Part shown: one piece after another, positions 11,847 through 24,147 of the stretch | Layout: each line of letters opens with the position of its first letter | Position numbering within the stretch: position 1 is the first letter of the stretch | From: Maratus speciosus | Lineage: Eukaryota; Arthropoda; Arachnida; Araneae; Salticidae | Length of the DNA: 64,000 nucleotides | Assembly (NCBI GenBank): GCA_963932465.1 | Contig: OZ010788.1 | Span: forward strand, 196,356,559-196,420,558 | Reading direction: 5' to 3' | The notes under the pieces: generated by a model | Seen by the model: the letters and a program-made list of their open reading frames with translations, nothing else | Database searches by the model: none | What the model was told of the DNA's origin: nothing | Made by a program: the position numbers and the translations under genes

Positions 11847-12506
11847 GAGCAATGTTTTTTTTTTTTAAATTACAATTTCTCACGGAATTATAATTTGTCA
11901 GAATGTCGTTTGATAGTGGAACGTGCCTAATGTTTTAATACAACATTTTAATCAGTCGTCACATAAGTTTATATCAATGTGCTCGTTAAAAATAAAAATT
12001 AATAAGCGCGTAACTTTAGCTTCCACCTATCCTACATCACTTAGGTGTGTCATGTGATTGTGAGCCATGTTGTGGACAACTTGTCAGCAAGCGCCATTGA
12101 GATCAACCATGATGGTGAATATCGAACGCGCTTTTTAACAAGCTGTCCTCACTTCAAATACTTGTGGGCATGATACCCACATATGTTTGAATATTAAAGT
12201 ATATACATTTGTCCATTTTCCTACATAAAACATTGTTATTAGAGATGTAATTGTAGATTACATTTCATAATATCAATAAAACAGGATTTCCTTTCCTTTT
12301 ATTTCGGGTTCGTGTTGAAATAAGCCTGAGTTGAGTTGCAGGTTGCCGGAAATTATTTTGGCTGATTCTGGTCAGGTTGCGGATCCAGGAAATATTTTTG
12401 GAGGGTTCGGGTCGAGTTGCGGGTTGACTTAAGTATAATATTCGGTTTTGTGTCTGGTGCAACTTGACCCGTGCAGGACTACTCTGTAGTCGGGAAATTT
12501 TTAATA

Positions 12507-12600
12507 TATCAGGATTCGTACGGTCCTTAAAAGTACTTGCATTTTTCAAAAGGTTTTTTTTTTTTTTTTGTGCTTGAAAGTGCTTATTTTCATACAAAAT
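12507..12600. mobile_element. One-ended fragment related to the MITE at 6265-6440
   Basis: CAGGATTCGTACGGTCCTT near 12509 matches the TIR of the 6265 element plus the GGTCCTTGAA that follows it on the inverted side. A T run follows, and no second terminus is recognisable. Confidence 0.55.
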
Positions 12601-12800
12601 TTTTTAAAAGCCCTTTAAAGTGCTTTACTGTCATATTATTTCTTAATCGGGGGTGGAACTCTTCTGCATTTCTTTTCATTTCTGATTTAAAAAATAAAGA
12701 TAAAACCGCCATTGCTAACCTTTCTTCTGAAATTTCACCTCCACTTTTTACTCCCTTCTCCACAATACCAAAGTTTAAACTGTTTAAAACTTTTTTTTAA

Positions 12801-13092
12801 TTCTTTAACTGATGTTACCGGTCTCACAGACCAGTGCTTTTTTTCAATTTTCATAGTTTAACTTGCAAATTTCAGTTTATTACAAACACTACTGAAATTT
12901 TGTTTCACTTTAGTACTAACACCAGAGACTTTTGAATATCTGAATTTTAATTATAACACTCCTGTGCAAAAAGTTTAGTACAAAAACAACATCCTATGAA
13001 TTTATCGCGGCTTTTATTCATCTTTCGTTGGAGCGGTCTCACAGACCGCTTCACACTAGTTATGTGACAATTTCTTTGACATCAGTTAAAGG
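12801..13092. mobile_element. TTAA-flanked MITE, family A copy 3
   Basis: TTAA lies on both sides (12797-12800 and 13093-13096). Left TTTAACTGATGT and right ACATCAGTTAAA are inverse of each other. It carries ACCGGTCTCACAGACCAG near the left end and the perfect palindromic arms GCGGTCTC/GAGACCGC-like sequence near 13033. Long stretches match copy 1 almost base for base (for example CATCCTATGA and TTTATTCATCTTTCG), so this pair shares a recent source. Confidence 0.85.
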
Positions 13093-13462
13093 TTAAAAAA
13101 ATTTGCTCTACTGTATTTGTTACTTTAAATGAAAAAATAATCGGTCCTAAATTTCATTAACCATCATTAAATTTCATTCCATCATATCCATTTCATTAAA
13201 ATTTTATCTGAATTTCACCTTCAAAATTTCGTTTCCCCGTTTTCTTCACATCTCACAGTAATAATACTTAAAGTTTCAAAACTCTTTAAAACTGCTTAAA
13301 ATAAAAAAATAAAAAAAAATCTGTTCTGTGTCATTTTATTGTCACAATAAATAATCAAGATTTTTCTTCCCACTCGAAATTGGCATCCCCCCCCCCAAAA
13401 AAAAAAAATAAAATAAAACTTAGAGCACATAGAATTTTAAAGTCTTTAAAACTCTTTATAGA

Positions 13463-15063
13463 CCAGTGGTAGGGGAGGAAAAATGGGCCGCATTTGGAAT
13501 TAATTAGGGGAAAACTGGAAATTGTTTTAATCCTTTTACTTAAAGTCTAGAATGAATGTACTAAGTTTTCCCCCTCTTACTAGGTGAGTGGTTGAAGATA
13601 TGTACAGATTTATAGTCAAAAAACACATTTTTATTAATTACCATAACAATATCTAAAAAAAACTAACTATATCAAAAACATTGTCAATACAGATGTTGTA
13701 GAGGTTAAAAGTCTGATTGAAATGTGTACTTAATATTTTTGTTGAATTTTTACAATTATAATGCAAAGTTTTGCCTAATTCGTTAATCAAGTGATTGAAG
13801 CCAGAACAGACGAGGTTATCAGTTCACCCTGTTTCTAATTTATATATATATTTTAATTTATTGAGGATTTTGTAATTATTTTAGGCTTTATTTTGGATAT
13901 TTTCAGAGTTATGGCTTAAACTCTTGATTACGGAATATAGCCCAGTGGTAGGAAATGTAGAAAAAAAAAAAAGGCCGAATTCGGAATTAAATACGGGAAA
14001 GCTGGAAATTGTTTTAATCCCTTCAACATAGGTCAGAAATAAACGTACTTACTAAGTTTTTCCGCCCTACTAGGTGCGGCTTTGCCGCTACGAACAAATA
14101 GATAACTTAAAAAGTGCACTATTTCATGATTTTTAGCATATTTCAAAAATGATTTGTAAATGATGGGAAATATTGTTTATGATCTCTGATATTGTATTTG
14201 AATTATGCGTCGTATTTAATTTGACATATATAGTGAATAACAGTGCGTATGCATCACATTTAAGGAGGTCGAAAATAGTGGGGAGCAGCGAGGGAACAAA
14301 TGAGTATGCAGGATTCTTGTCGCTAGAGGAATAGGTCAACCAATAGCACAATTTTAAACTTCGATATTTTACGAAAAGGACTAAGATGGTTTTAATAAAA
14401 ATTATATTCGACTAGTATACGAGCATCTTAAGTTAAATTCATAAAATTTTAAAACCTTCGGAATATTGAAAAAATAGTATTATTAGTTAGCTTAAAGTTA
14501 GCTTTAAGTTTTTTTAAACTAAGATTTAAGGTTGACAATATCAGTTGAGAAATGGCATGTAAAACGGCTGTCAATTATGTACCTCTTTCTCGATAACTAC
14601 TAAATTATAATCCTCAAAATATACAAAATAAAGCATTAACATATTTACAGAAACATCGCAAGGGCCTCAACAACTTAAAGAAAATGCATGTATATAATAA
14701 ACGGAGGCAGGGTGGATTGATAACTCTGTCTCTCTCCTGATTAGCGGTTAAGGCAAAATTTAGAAATAGAATTGCGACCTTAATGTTCAGCAAAAATATT
14801 AATATGGGTACTCATTTTATTCAGAATTTCAAATTCTACAACATTTGTATTGACAATGTTTTTGGAAGCATTAATTGTTCTGAGATATTGTTAAGATAAT
14901 TAAAAAAAAGTTTTTCGACTATAAATATGTACATATTTTCTAATGTTCACCTAGTACGTGGGATAAAACTTGGTACTTTCATTTTAGACCTAAACGGAAG
15001 GGATTAAAACAATTTCCAGTTTCCCACCCACATAATTGTGAGTTACATCCCCCGATCACGGGT
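13463..15063. mobile_element. 1.6-kb long-inverted-repeat element
   Basis: The left arm (GAAATTGTTTTAATCC, near 13520) is inverted in the right arm (GGATTAAAACAATTTCC, near 15000). ACATTGTCAATAC (about 13680) is inverted near 14850. A second plus-strand copy of the left end lies at 13940-14090, and a direct repeat of AATAGAATTG...TGTTCA lies at 14765 and 15070. No transposase is recognised between the arms. The arrangement is that of a foldback or a rearranged MITE pair. Outer limits are approximate. Confidence 0.6.
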
Positions 15064-16437
15064 CTTTGAAATAGAATTGTGACAATGTTCAACAAAAATA
15101 TTAAATGTAGTTCTCATTTTACTCGGAATTTTAAGCTGACGACAAGCTGAACACGGAAATTGCAAAACCTAAATTTCATTCCAGATTTCAAAGTGCTGCC
15201 ATTTGCAAAATGACATCAGCGTTACGCGCAGATATATTTGTTTTTTATAATATTGATAGATATAGATTTTATTTTCATATCAAAATCTTGGTGGGTTTTT
15301 TTTTCTTTTCAAACCAATTTTTTTCACCCTTAAATCCATTTACATCTGAGCCAAATCAATACTCGAACATTTCAAAGCTACTGTATAACATTAAGTGCGT
15401 ATTTTTAAATAATATATACGTAATGTGAGTCGTACAGTAAAATGCGCAGAAAAACAGAAAAGTGACTTCGGACAATGAATTTTTTTAAAAGATTAATTTT
15501 CTATTTTTTTAAATGTATTGCAGTATTTCAAAGAGAATTGAAAGTATATGCTTTTTGGTATTGTTATTATTATTTGGTATTAATATTCTGCATAATTTGA
15601 TTTTTGGAGTCTTATGTGTAATTTTGAAATATGCCTGGAAAGGGATGTGGGGGAGGACAAGGTTCTTCCAGTATTTTAAATTCTTAAAGTTTGTCGTTAT
15701 CATCTAGACTCTTTGAAATTTTTAGATGGTAAAAACATAATGCTTTCGTATCCCGAGTGAAAAAATATTATTTTGTGGGAAAAAGGCTGGTAAGATTTTT
15801 ACCACGATGTAACTCAGGTTTTTGTTTATTTTGTCGAAGTTTTGCACGTTTTATTTAGTAAAAAATATTTATATTTGTCCGAATGTTAAGAAATTTTCGT
15901 AGGTAAATGTAAATCTCGCCTGTTGATTTGCTCTAAAAAGATTGTGTTAAAATACGGACGTTTAGTTAGTTTTATGGTAGAAAAAATATAGTCTTTGTGA
16001 GGCACGAAGTGACCTACGCTCACCAATGTATTTGAAAGAGTTAAAACTCATGTTTTTAAAAATCAATTGCATCATCAGTTAGAAGATTTTAACTTTAAGA
16101 GCATATATATATATATATACATATTTGCCGATACTTCTAAAATATCATCCTGGAATAAATTGCTACAAGCTTTCGGAAAACTTTTTTGATCTTTTTTTAA
16201 AAACTTTAACCGGTAGGTGGGGAGAATATCGTAAATTTAATATCGGAATATATCAACGTGTTAATATTGGTGATATATCGCGATAACTACCGTAAAGTGT
16301 ATGCGAATAGAAAAATTGCTTATTGTAAAAGATAAATGGCATGTTACCAAAAATTTTGGTAGAAACAGATGTAGAAAGGAGCTAATAAATGTTTCATGCT
16401 ATTTTCTTCTACAGCATCCTTTAAATATAGGTAGGGA
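15064..16437. other. AT-rich stretch without a recognisable gene
   Basis: Nothing identifiable apart from a short AT microsatellite near 16104-16119. The small overlapping open frames at 15.5-15.7 kb on both strands have no recognisable motif. Confidence 0.5.
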
Positions 16438-18425
16438 AGGTGGGGCAAAATCGGGTACCATAAAAGTTGTTAGTCTCAAATGCTGTGAAATGGGAAAACA
16501 AACTTTGAACACTGTCTTTAATGTAAAATGAATCCTTGGCTATAATAAAACGTTCTTTTCAAACAAAATATATATATATATAATTGTTTATATTAAAAAA
16601 TAGCTTTTTTCAAACGTATGCAAAAATCTGGTTTTACCTCGCTGGTTGGGTAAAATTGGGTATTCATTTAAAAATACTGGAAGCTCATTTTGGTCAAAAA
16701 GATCTTGCTTAATATAGTAAAAAATACATTTTAATTATTTTTAACAAAACGAAATTGCACATGTGTTCTTCCATGTGTCAAAAAATAATTCGTTGGCAAA
16801 TTTTCTACGTTGTATAGGCCTGCTTACTTTACAGTGTACGTTTTCGAGTTCTTTTAGCTTCAAAAATCAGATGAATTTGTCATCATATTCTTCTGCATTA
16901 CTACATGCTTCGTGTGCCTAATCGTGGAATTTTAAACATCGTATTTGGATTTAGAATTTGAGTAAAGTTCATAGCAAAACATACAGGTTTCATTATCCTC
17001 TTCTTTTGAAGATGTGTCCGCAATCTTTTTTGGTTTCTTTTTTTCTTTTAAATAAACTTCATTTTTCGTCTTGCAGTTTGTTTGGCTTATTTCTCCTTAA
17101 TATCTGCTTCGATCTGTAATTTATAGGGAGAAGAAATCAAAATAAGTTTTTCCCTTTCTTTTCTCAATTCTAAAGCCTTCCTTAGAAGGGGATAATAACA
17201 TTTTAGGCGAAATTGGAAATACAGATTGCTGGGCTACATAGTCTGAAGATGTCGAATGGATAATTTTAATAATGTATTCTGTTGATGTAACATTTTGAAT
17301 GAGTGATGACGCCTGTGATTGTGATGTTAACTGCTGCATCTGGAAGCAGATCGACGTGAAAGCTGCTGGATGTTGTCAACTCGTTTATGTTCCGAAGGTT
17401 GAGCTCCATTATCCTGTGATGACTTTCATGGGTTTCTCTGTCACTTCCGAAGGAGCAAAAAGATGGTCTGGAAAAACATTGTTGTAGGGGAAAATCCCTG
17501 TTTTCTCGAACCTTCTGATTGCAGTATTTACAATTGCTGCTCTCGAAAATGCAGTTTTAAATAATTTTCCAATTTGGTAAATTGTTATAGATCGCGCAGA
17601 GTTGGAAAATAACCACTTTTTCACCTCTTGTTCTTAGTATGAGCTTAGAGATGCTTGAAAGACACATCAAGGGGTTGAAATCGATGCGTTGCGTAAGGAA
17701 AGAAGCATATATAAATACATTGCTTTCTCTTACTAGATTAACTGGATTCTTTTATATGAATTGAACACCTATTAAGGATTTAAAGAACGGACTTTTCAGG
17801 ACAAGGATTGGAAAAAATCTGTACATTTTTTAACCAAATAAAAGGAAGACCTCTTTCGTAATCCATCCACTCCTATTATATACAGCAAATGAGTCTGGGA
17901 AAGTTTCATTCATCAAGAGGGTTTTTTTTTTTTTTTTGCCTGTTTAATATTTGATAAAAAATATACTGTTATAGATTATATAGCCTAGTTATATAGGATT
18001 GGGATTTTTTGGATTATCTGTCAATTTGGGCAGATTATTTTATTTAGAGAAACAAGTCACGAAATATATTTGCATTTTAAGTGGACCCATAACGCAAGTT
18101 ATTACACCTCAGATTAGAAAGATATTTATTAAAATGTAATAAGCATAATATAAAATTATGCCTTAATTAGTACCATTATTTTGTTCATTAATAATTGCAA
18201 ATTATTTAATTTCATAAATGTAAGTTAAACATTAGACCCACTTTTTAATATAAAACAAAATCAAAATTAAAGTTTTTTCATTATAACTAGATAGATTTAG
18301 GATTATATTATAACTTAACAGCATTAAGAATACAATTTAAAATTCCATGCTAATTTATTAACTTTACTAAAAATACATTCTATGAGTGTCGGACAAAATC
18401 GGGTATACCCAGTTCTGACCCACTC
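16438..18425 (-). mobile_element. Decayed pogo/Tigger-type DNA transposon
   Basis: The ends are imperfectly inverted: AGGTGGGGCAAAATCGGGTA at 16438 against the reverse complement of the bases ending at 18425 (GAGTGGGTCAGAACTGGGTA), 14 of 20 matching. A minus-strand transposase remnant lies between them. A second TTGGGTAAAATTGGGTA word near 16646 shows internal duplication of the end motif. The size of about 2 kb fits an autonomous pogo-like element that has decayed. Confidence 0.7.
17121..17690 (-). pseudogene. Pogo/Tigger transposase, C-terminal remnant
   Basis: On the minus strand, QPLDVSFK (near 17670) is followed after a stop and frame change by EQEVKKWLFSNS, and then by a segment ending KTGIFPYNNVFPDHLFAPSE (about 17420-17500). 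In pogo/Tigger (DDE_1-type) transposases this order, a PLDV motif followed by a KTGI(F/Y)P motif, marks the end of the catalytic domain and the C-terminal tail. Further serine-rich sequence continues to 17121. At least one stop and one frameshift break it, and the N-terminal DNA-binding domain and catalytic core are not readable upstream. The protein would have bound the terminal repeats and cut DNA. This copy cannot. Confidence 0.75.
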
Positions 18426-18705
18426 TTAAGTATCCGGTATTACTTCAACATAACAGAGTTTAAACATAGCGTCACTACTCTTAATCCTATAAGCAAAAGA
18501 TCAGTAAAAATTTTTAAATATTATCAGGAAAGGAAAGAATTAGATATAGTACTCAGGAATATTTAATATGCTGAAAAAACGTGGTTATACGCGTAAAATC
18601 TAGAATCAAATAAAACAATTTTTTAAGAGTAATTGAAACTAATTCCTTCACACTAAAAAAAACCGCACACAGTAACGTTTCAATCAGCTATAAATGCCAT
18701 AATGG

Positions 18706-18920
18706 TTACCGACAAGTTATTTCTCGTGTTGGCTGATAGACAGTAGTACAACTGAAGGAGGGATCTGCGCTACCCGGTTTAACCCACCTACCCTGTTTTT
18801 TACAACTCGCCCATATGTATATATATACACACATACAAAATAAAAATATTTTTTTAAACAAGAACGTAAAATAATCAAGCTTCAACGACAGATTATAATT
18901 TTCCAACACATTCAGAATTA

Positions 18921-18965
<45 letters not shown>

Positions 18966-19000
18966 AATAAAGTTAAATATGATGGCTAAGTAAGCAAATT
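18706..19000. repeat. AT-rich DNA with a poly-A tract at about 18923-18961
   Basis: The A run of nearly 40 bases precedes the dispersed repeat at 18970. The open frame crossing the upstream part has no recognisable motif. Confidence 0.6.
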
Positions 19001-19272
19001 ACAAAACACGTAACACATTTGAAAATTAAAGTTCAGCAATTATTATCAGTCATCGAAAAAATATCCGAATTCCTTTGTGCAACGCTATATATGATCTATA
19101 CATTTGAATATATACCAAATAGTATGCTAAACATTAGTTCATTTAAGAAACGCATTTTCACAGTTGAAAATTCCCCTTCAACATATTTCGTCAATAAACG
19201 GAAATATATACATCTTTTTTGCAGCCTGTATATGATTTACAGATTTTATGCATACGAAGTAAATAAATTAGT

Positions 19273-19323
<51 letters not shown>

Positions 19324-19560
19324 TACCACAACAAATAACGAACTTCCAGCAATTGTTTATTTATACAGTACTATAAGCGAATCCTTTTGTTTCCCCCCAT
19401 AAATAAACGATTAATGCTATGCTCATCATGTTCTATAGTAAGCATCTTTTTGTACATTTCAGTGATGTGTATCAATTTCTATATGCTTAAAACAGTGTAA
19501 TATCATTCCAATATACTACAAATGATTTTTCCCTACATACCATTGAAATAGATCATAAAA
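18970..19560 (+). repeat. Dispersed repeat copy, partner of 53510-54200
   Basis: Ordered similarity to 53510-54200 includes a GCAATTATTATCAGTCATCG-like phrase, then AAAATATCCGAATT, ATATGATCTATACATTT, GTCAATAAAC and CAGTGATGTGTATCAATTTC. Each copy holds several diverged sub-units of 120-170 bp built around a CAGCAATT...TATGATCTATAGATTT theme. A poly-A tract (19276-19319) interrupts this copy. The open frame through it encodes a lysine run and is not a gene. Confidence 0.65.
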
Positions 19561-20398
19561 AGTCATTGATTAAAATAACAAATTTTCCAAAAAAAATCAG
19601 TTGATTAAAATCATGATTTAATCGTTGATTAAAATCGTTAACACCCTATTGCAGCCAAATGGCAAGCATTAGTTTTTGTTAATCACGATCAATTGACGAA
19701 TTTTTTCCCTCAACCAACTGACGCTTTTTGCAATATTTTTTTACATTTAAGAATTTCACAATATTTTTCTTTTACCTAACAAATGGAGAATTTTGCAGCT
19801 TTTTCTTACAAACTTTCTTTGCAGTTATCCAAAATTTTTAGCCTAATAAAATATAAAATTATAACTAAAAATTAAATAAACAGCACATAAAGAAAAACTA
19901 TAAAATTATTTAGATATTTTAATTCCAATATTTCAATTGACTAAGGTTTAATGCAGTTTTATTTATTTTTTTTTAATAAATAAAATTGCGTGATTTGTGT
20001 TTGGTTGCCGTTTTCTCCGAGACGGAAAAATTTAAGTTTACCTATGATCTTTTAGAGAGCGGGGGGGGGGGGTGGGGGGGGTTACTGTTCCTGCTGACCA
20101 TTAAATTTTCAAATTAGTGGTCCAAATGAATTTTTGGTGTTCTTGGGCCAGCGGACCACCAATTATTTCGAACACTGATTGATTTTTTAAATGCTGAAGA
20201 TTTCCTTGTAAAAGAGATTTGAATTGATATACTGTTTAATTTTTTTATTAATTCCCCTGTGTGAAATTTGATTATTGTTATGTTTGCACAAGAAATATTT
20301 TATGTCTTAAAATATTTACCCTTTCATTTAAAACAGGTGGAGAATTTAACCTGATGCTTGGATCTATTCCATTTTACCAGACTTGAAATCCTGATTTC
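19561..20398. other. AT-rich stretch with a G run
   Basis: No gene seen. A short tract of G, interrupted by a single T, lies at about 20059-20080. Confidence 0.5.
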
Positions 20399-21312
20399 AG
20401 GGGCGCGCCGACCCAGTGTGCAAAGTGTGCGGCGCACACAGGCGCCGAAGTAGTAAAGGCGCCAAAGATTTCAGTTGAAGAGCAAATTCTTTAAAAAATC
20501 CTTAATTTAATTAAACTAAAATGTATTACATTTTCTTGACATCTGAATTATGTTTTGTAAATTTGCCTGAGACAAGCTTTCTAAAATATATTTATTTTAT
20601 TATTATTATTATTTGTTTATTTCATTTCATTCTACTTCTGCGTCTCCTAATAAGGGTTTTTAGATGTAGACCTATCTAACCTTTCAATAAACAGAGGCGC
20701 ACCTCATATAGATGCAAATAATGAAAGGCGCCATAATTCACATGGCTGATACATGCAATACTATTATCTCACCGTAGTAGTGGTAAAACATTGTTCAGTT
20801 TTATTACAACAGGGGCTAAATTGTACCTGTTTTTGTCATTTTTAAATAGCAATCTGCAATTTTAAATAGCAATCTTACTGCAGAATTTCTGTGATAAATA
20901 AGATGAAACTTACTATTTGGATGCATATGCATCTCACGGGCATAAACATAAATACCCTACGACTCAGAAACTCTATTTAAAAAATAATTTGCATAAATGA
21001 TATAAATCATAGTAAACTTTAAATTACATTTTTTAGAGGGTCAACCTATCTCAAAAGTTTTGTAGGTGAAGGGGACAGAAACCTTAACTACTAAATAACA
21101 AATTAATAACATAAAATAATTAACACTAAATAACGATCACTGGTAACAATTAAAAGAACTCTATTCAGATATTATTGATTTTAAAGGCATACTTTGAAGT
21201 GGATTTTTAATTTTAAAAATAGCTAGTAAGAGGAAAGATTCGAATGGGCACCAGGAAAACTTTCAAAAGACGCCACCATAGGTCCGCGGGAGGCGCATTG
21301 GACAGCCTTGAA
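20399..21312. mobile_element. hAT-like element remnant(s) with CAGGGGCGCGCC end
   Basis: CAGGGGCGCGCCGACC at 20399 matches the inverse of the terminus at 29457. GGCGCACACAGGCGCC-type sequence follows. The right side near 21290-21312 ends GGACAGCCTTG, the inverse of a CAAGGCTGTCC start similar to the element at 49980. The two ends may belong to different insertions. No transposase is readable. Confidence 0.4.
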
Positions 21313-21960
21313 TTAGAGAACGAATTTCCAGGTCCGGGCTCTGCCCGTTTATATTTTCGCAGTTCGCGACCCGGCCTGCACAAAAAATAGTGAAAACAGG
21401 CCTGACTTAATTTCTACAAAAAATTCCGAATTTCTTAACATATAATTAAAATCCTTTTAAAGAATACTGCATACATATTTATGAAGAAATGTTAGATTAC
21501 TATGTGTTCCCAAGACAAAGTACACAATAGCAACATTAATGATTACATACTTAGACTTTTCAACATTCAAATAAAAATTCATTAAAAAAATTAATGTAGT
21601 TTAGAATAAAAGGAAAAAAGAGGGTTAAAAACATTATAATTTTTGAAGCTAAGTAATTAATAAAAAGTAGATAAATAATAGTAAGTTAATAAAAAGTAGA
21701 TTTTTGAAAATATTTCTCTGTAATTTATTAAGGTATATTTACAATGATTCGATTGTCAGAATTACTATTTTTACAAAACATATTTCCTGCCTGACACGTC
21801 CTGGGAACAATTAAATCCAATTCCGGCTCTACCCTGAATAGAAAAACAATGTAAAACCAGAACTGGTATGAGTGTGCTGTTGACTGACGTCAGCTAGGGA
21901 ACAAATTTTAATTGGTAAAATGAGGCATCACCCGTTTGTAAGTAAGTAAGTAAGTAAGCA
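21313..21960. other. AT-rich stretch ending in an (AAGT)n microsatellite
   Basis: No gene seen. About five AAGT units lie at 21940-21959, directly before a GC-rich block, and could be the tail of a retroelement fragment on either strand. Confidence 0.45.
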
Positions 21961-22147
21961 CCCACCCTTGGAACCCGCTTTTGGCTTATGGTTAGGTGTA
22001 ACCCCCAAGCCCAGGGCAGGGAAAAGTTTTACTACCTGCGGAAACAAGCCCAGAACCCCAGTCTCCGGGAAAGAAGACTACAGAACGACCCGCCTGACAC
22101 GCCGAAGAGAGCACAAGAGGCAAGTGCCGTGTCCCCGGACCGCCTTA
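21961..22147. other. GC-rich block of unknown identity beside the 22148 transposon
   Basis: This stretch (AACCCGCTTTTGGC..., GCCCAGGGCAGG..., TGTCCCCGGACCGCC) is much richer in GC than its neighbours. Two overlapping open frames cross it and continue into the transposon terminus, which argues against a real protein. It may be a piece of a GC-rich retroelement 5' region, like the block at 27023-27162, but I see no shared sequence. Confidence 0.35.
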
Positions 22148-22416
22148 CAGTGGGGTATTTTACAAATCTGGGCGGCCAAAAGTCGATTTCATAAAGTACA
22201 ACGCAGGATCGAATGGATGGATATAAGTTGAAACTGAATCATTGGGGAATCACGTGATGCGATTTTTATCTCCTTTAAGTGAAAGATGACCTCCTGTTAT
22301 CAGTTGAAACTGGAGTGTTGCGTTAAGTGCATGAGTGTCAAATTGTTCTTCATTGTGACTTTCTATTTTTGAATTTGAATAACTTTAATTTTGGAAGTAT
22401 TTAAAATCTAATCGTT

Positions 22417-22435
22417 ATGGATAGTGACGAGGCAG
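22417..22435 (+). pseudogene. Putative first coding exon of the transposon protein
   Basis: ATG at 22417 encodes MDSDEA and runs into G|GTATGT, a good splice donor at about 22436. The next plausible exon starts after a pyrimidine-rich tract ending in AG near 23126. The short acidic start and donor are what a split transposase gene would show. The intron is an inference from sequence only. Confidence 0.5.
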
Positions 22436-23126
22436 GTATGTATAATTATTTTTTTTAACTTTGAATTGAGAAAGAAATACTTTTAGTATTTACAAAATTA
22501 ATTTAAAATAACGCATATTTTTCTATTATTTTTTCCCTTGTTTCCCAATTCACGAAGGGTTTAGTTATATTTCCAAACATTTCCAAGAAAAATTACTTGT
22601 TGTACCAATAAATATACACCCTTCTATTTGTGTTTTCGTTTAAAGTAGTTCCACCTTTGTCCCCTTTTTAAAATTAAGGCGATATAAATATGCTCTTCCA
22701 AAATTCTGAGTAAGCATACAAAATTACTATATATTGATTTTTAACTGATATTTATCATATAAATTTTTATATGAAAAGAATTGTTATGATTCAATAGAAA
22801 GTGATCAGATTTGTTTATTTTTCAGTTATTCTGATTGAAATTAAATTTATATAATTTTTAAAAAAAATTGCTTTAAAGTAATGTATTCATTCCCTTTTAT
22901 CTCTTTTTAAGATCTTTTCAGATAATTGAAATAATTTATTGCTCGTTATTAACATTTGTTTATCTAAAAAATAAGTCGAGTTAATTTTCATATGTTTTTG
23001 TTAAAAGTTAGCGAAAGATTGTGAGATTTTTTGAAAAATAAGGGATAAAATTATGTTATCTATCTAAATTGCATATAATTATTATGCATTCTTTTTTGTT
23101 CATATTTTGTATTTATTTTTATTTAG

Positions 23127-24057
23127 AGCCTTCGAATGTCAGAGTAATGACTCGAAAAGAATTTTTAAACATTATGCAACAGCAGAATTTGCCAAACATT
23201 AATCATAGATTAAATTTCCTTGACAATTACCTTCTTAATGGCGATAATTTTGATGATGAAATTAAAAACCTCAAGCAATTTCTCCCAATTTAAATCTCAG
23301 TTCAAGAGCAAATGGATCGAAGCTCATTATATGTTAGATAAATTTGTGAAAAATAATAAAGAATAGCTTGAAGGTACAGTAGAAATTTCAAGAAAAATAA
23401 ATCGACCAGGAAGGCCAGCAAAAGCTTTCACTGAATCAAGTGACAGGTCAAAGCGGAGAAAGTCTGAAAGTTTCAGGAGCTCGACTGATGTGGAAGTACT
23501 TACACATACTTTACGCAGAAGATTCTTTACTGACCCATCTCTAGCAGCGGAAATTACCGGCATTGATGAAAATTTAATATATCGATTTAAAGTTATTCTT
23601 GAAACCATATCCAGTGGCCACAAAATTCACCTTGAAAAATTTAAGAATATACAGAAAAAACAGCAGAGCTCTACGTCCAGTTATATAAATGGTATCCAAT
23701 GTCACCCACAATGCATAAAATATTAATCCATGGACGCATTGTGATAGAGAAAGCTTTACCAGTAGGCCAATTGTCTGAAGAAGTAGCCGAAGCACGGAAC
23801 AAACATTTTCGATTATTTCGCCAAAATCTATCGCGTAAATTTTCAAGAATTTCTTGTAACCGTGATGTTCTCAACAGATTGCTTTTGAGTTCAGATCCAG
23901 TTTTAACTGGAATAAAACCCACTATAAGAAAGAAATCAAAATTGTTCCGTAAAGAAACTCTAGAAATGTTACTGCCTATAGAATCTTCTGAAGCTCGTGA
24001 TCCAGAGGATTCTGATTATGAAGAAACAGATTACGACTCTGAATTATCATCTGATTA
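23127..24057 (+). pseudogene. Transposon protein, broken in three places
   Basis: After the inferred acceptor, the frame reads EPSNVRVMTRKEFLN... to a stop at 23291. The reading continues one frame over (FKSQFKSKWIEAHYML), hits an in-frame TAG where the context EWLEG is expected, and goes on through GRPAKAFTESSDRSKRRK. It needs another frame change near 23670 to reach AELYVQLYKWYPMSPTMHK and IGQLSEEVAEARNKHF-like sequence (here VGQLSEEVAEARNKHF), ending in an acidic tail at 24057. I recall this combination (WL...GRP..F...RSKRRK, then MP.S.HKILIHG and GQLSEEA.EARNK) from uncharacterised arthropod repeat-encoded proteins, but cannot name the family. A middle, possibly catalytic, section seems missing, which would make this an internally deleted copy. 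Confidence in transposon origin is good, in function low. Confidence 0.6.
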
Positions 24058-24147
24058 AAAGATCCCACCTTTGTGATTTACAAACTAATTGTTCTTATCA
24101 TTAATAATCTGTTTTTATAATTTATTCAATATATTATTCCATTTTTT

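Noticed and set aside
12265..12597. 110-codon minus-strand open frame
   Set aside because: It crosses a GGGTTGCGGGTT-like low-complexity patch and a T run inside a MITE fragment. No recognisable domain.
19019..19402. 127-codon open frame
   Set aside because: It runs through a poly-A tract (lysine run) within a dispersed repeat, and its partner copy at 53.5 kb does not keep it open.
21968..22231. Two overlapping open frames with basic composition
   Set aside because: Both read across the left terminus of the 22148 transposon, so they cannot predate it as one gene. Composition follows the GC-rich block.
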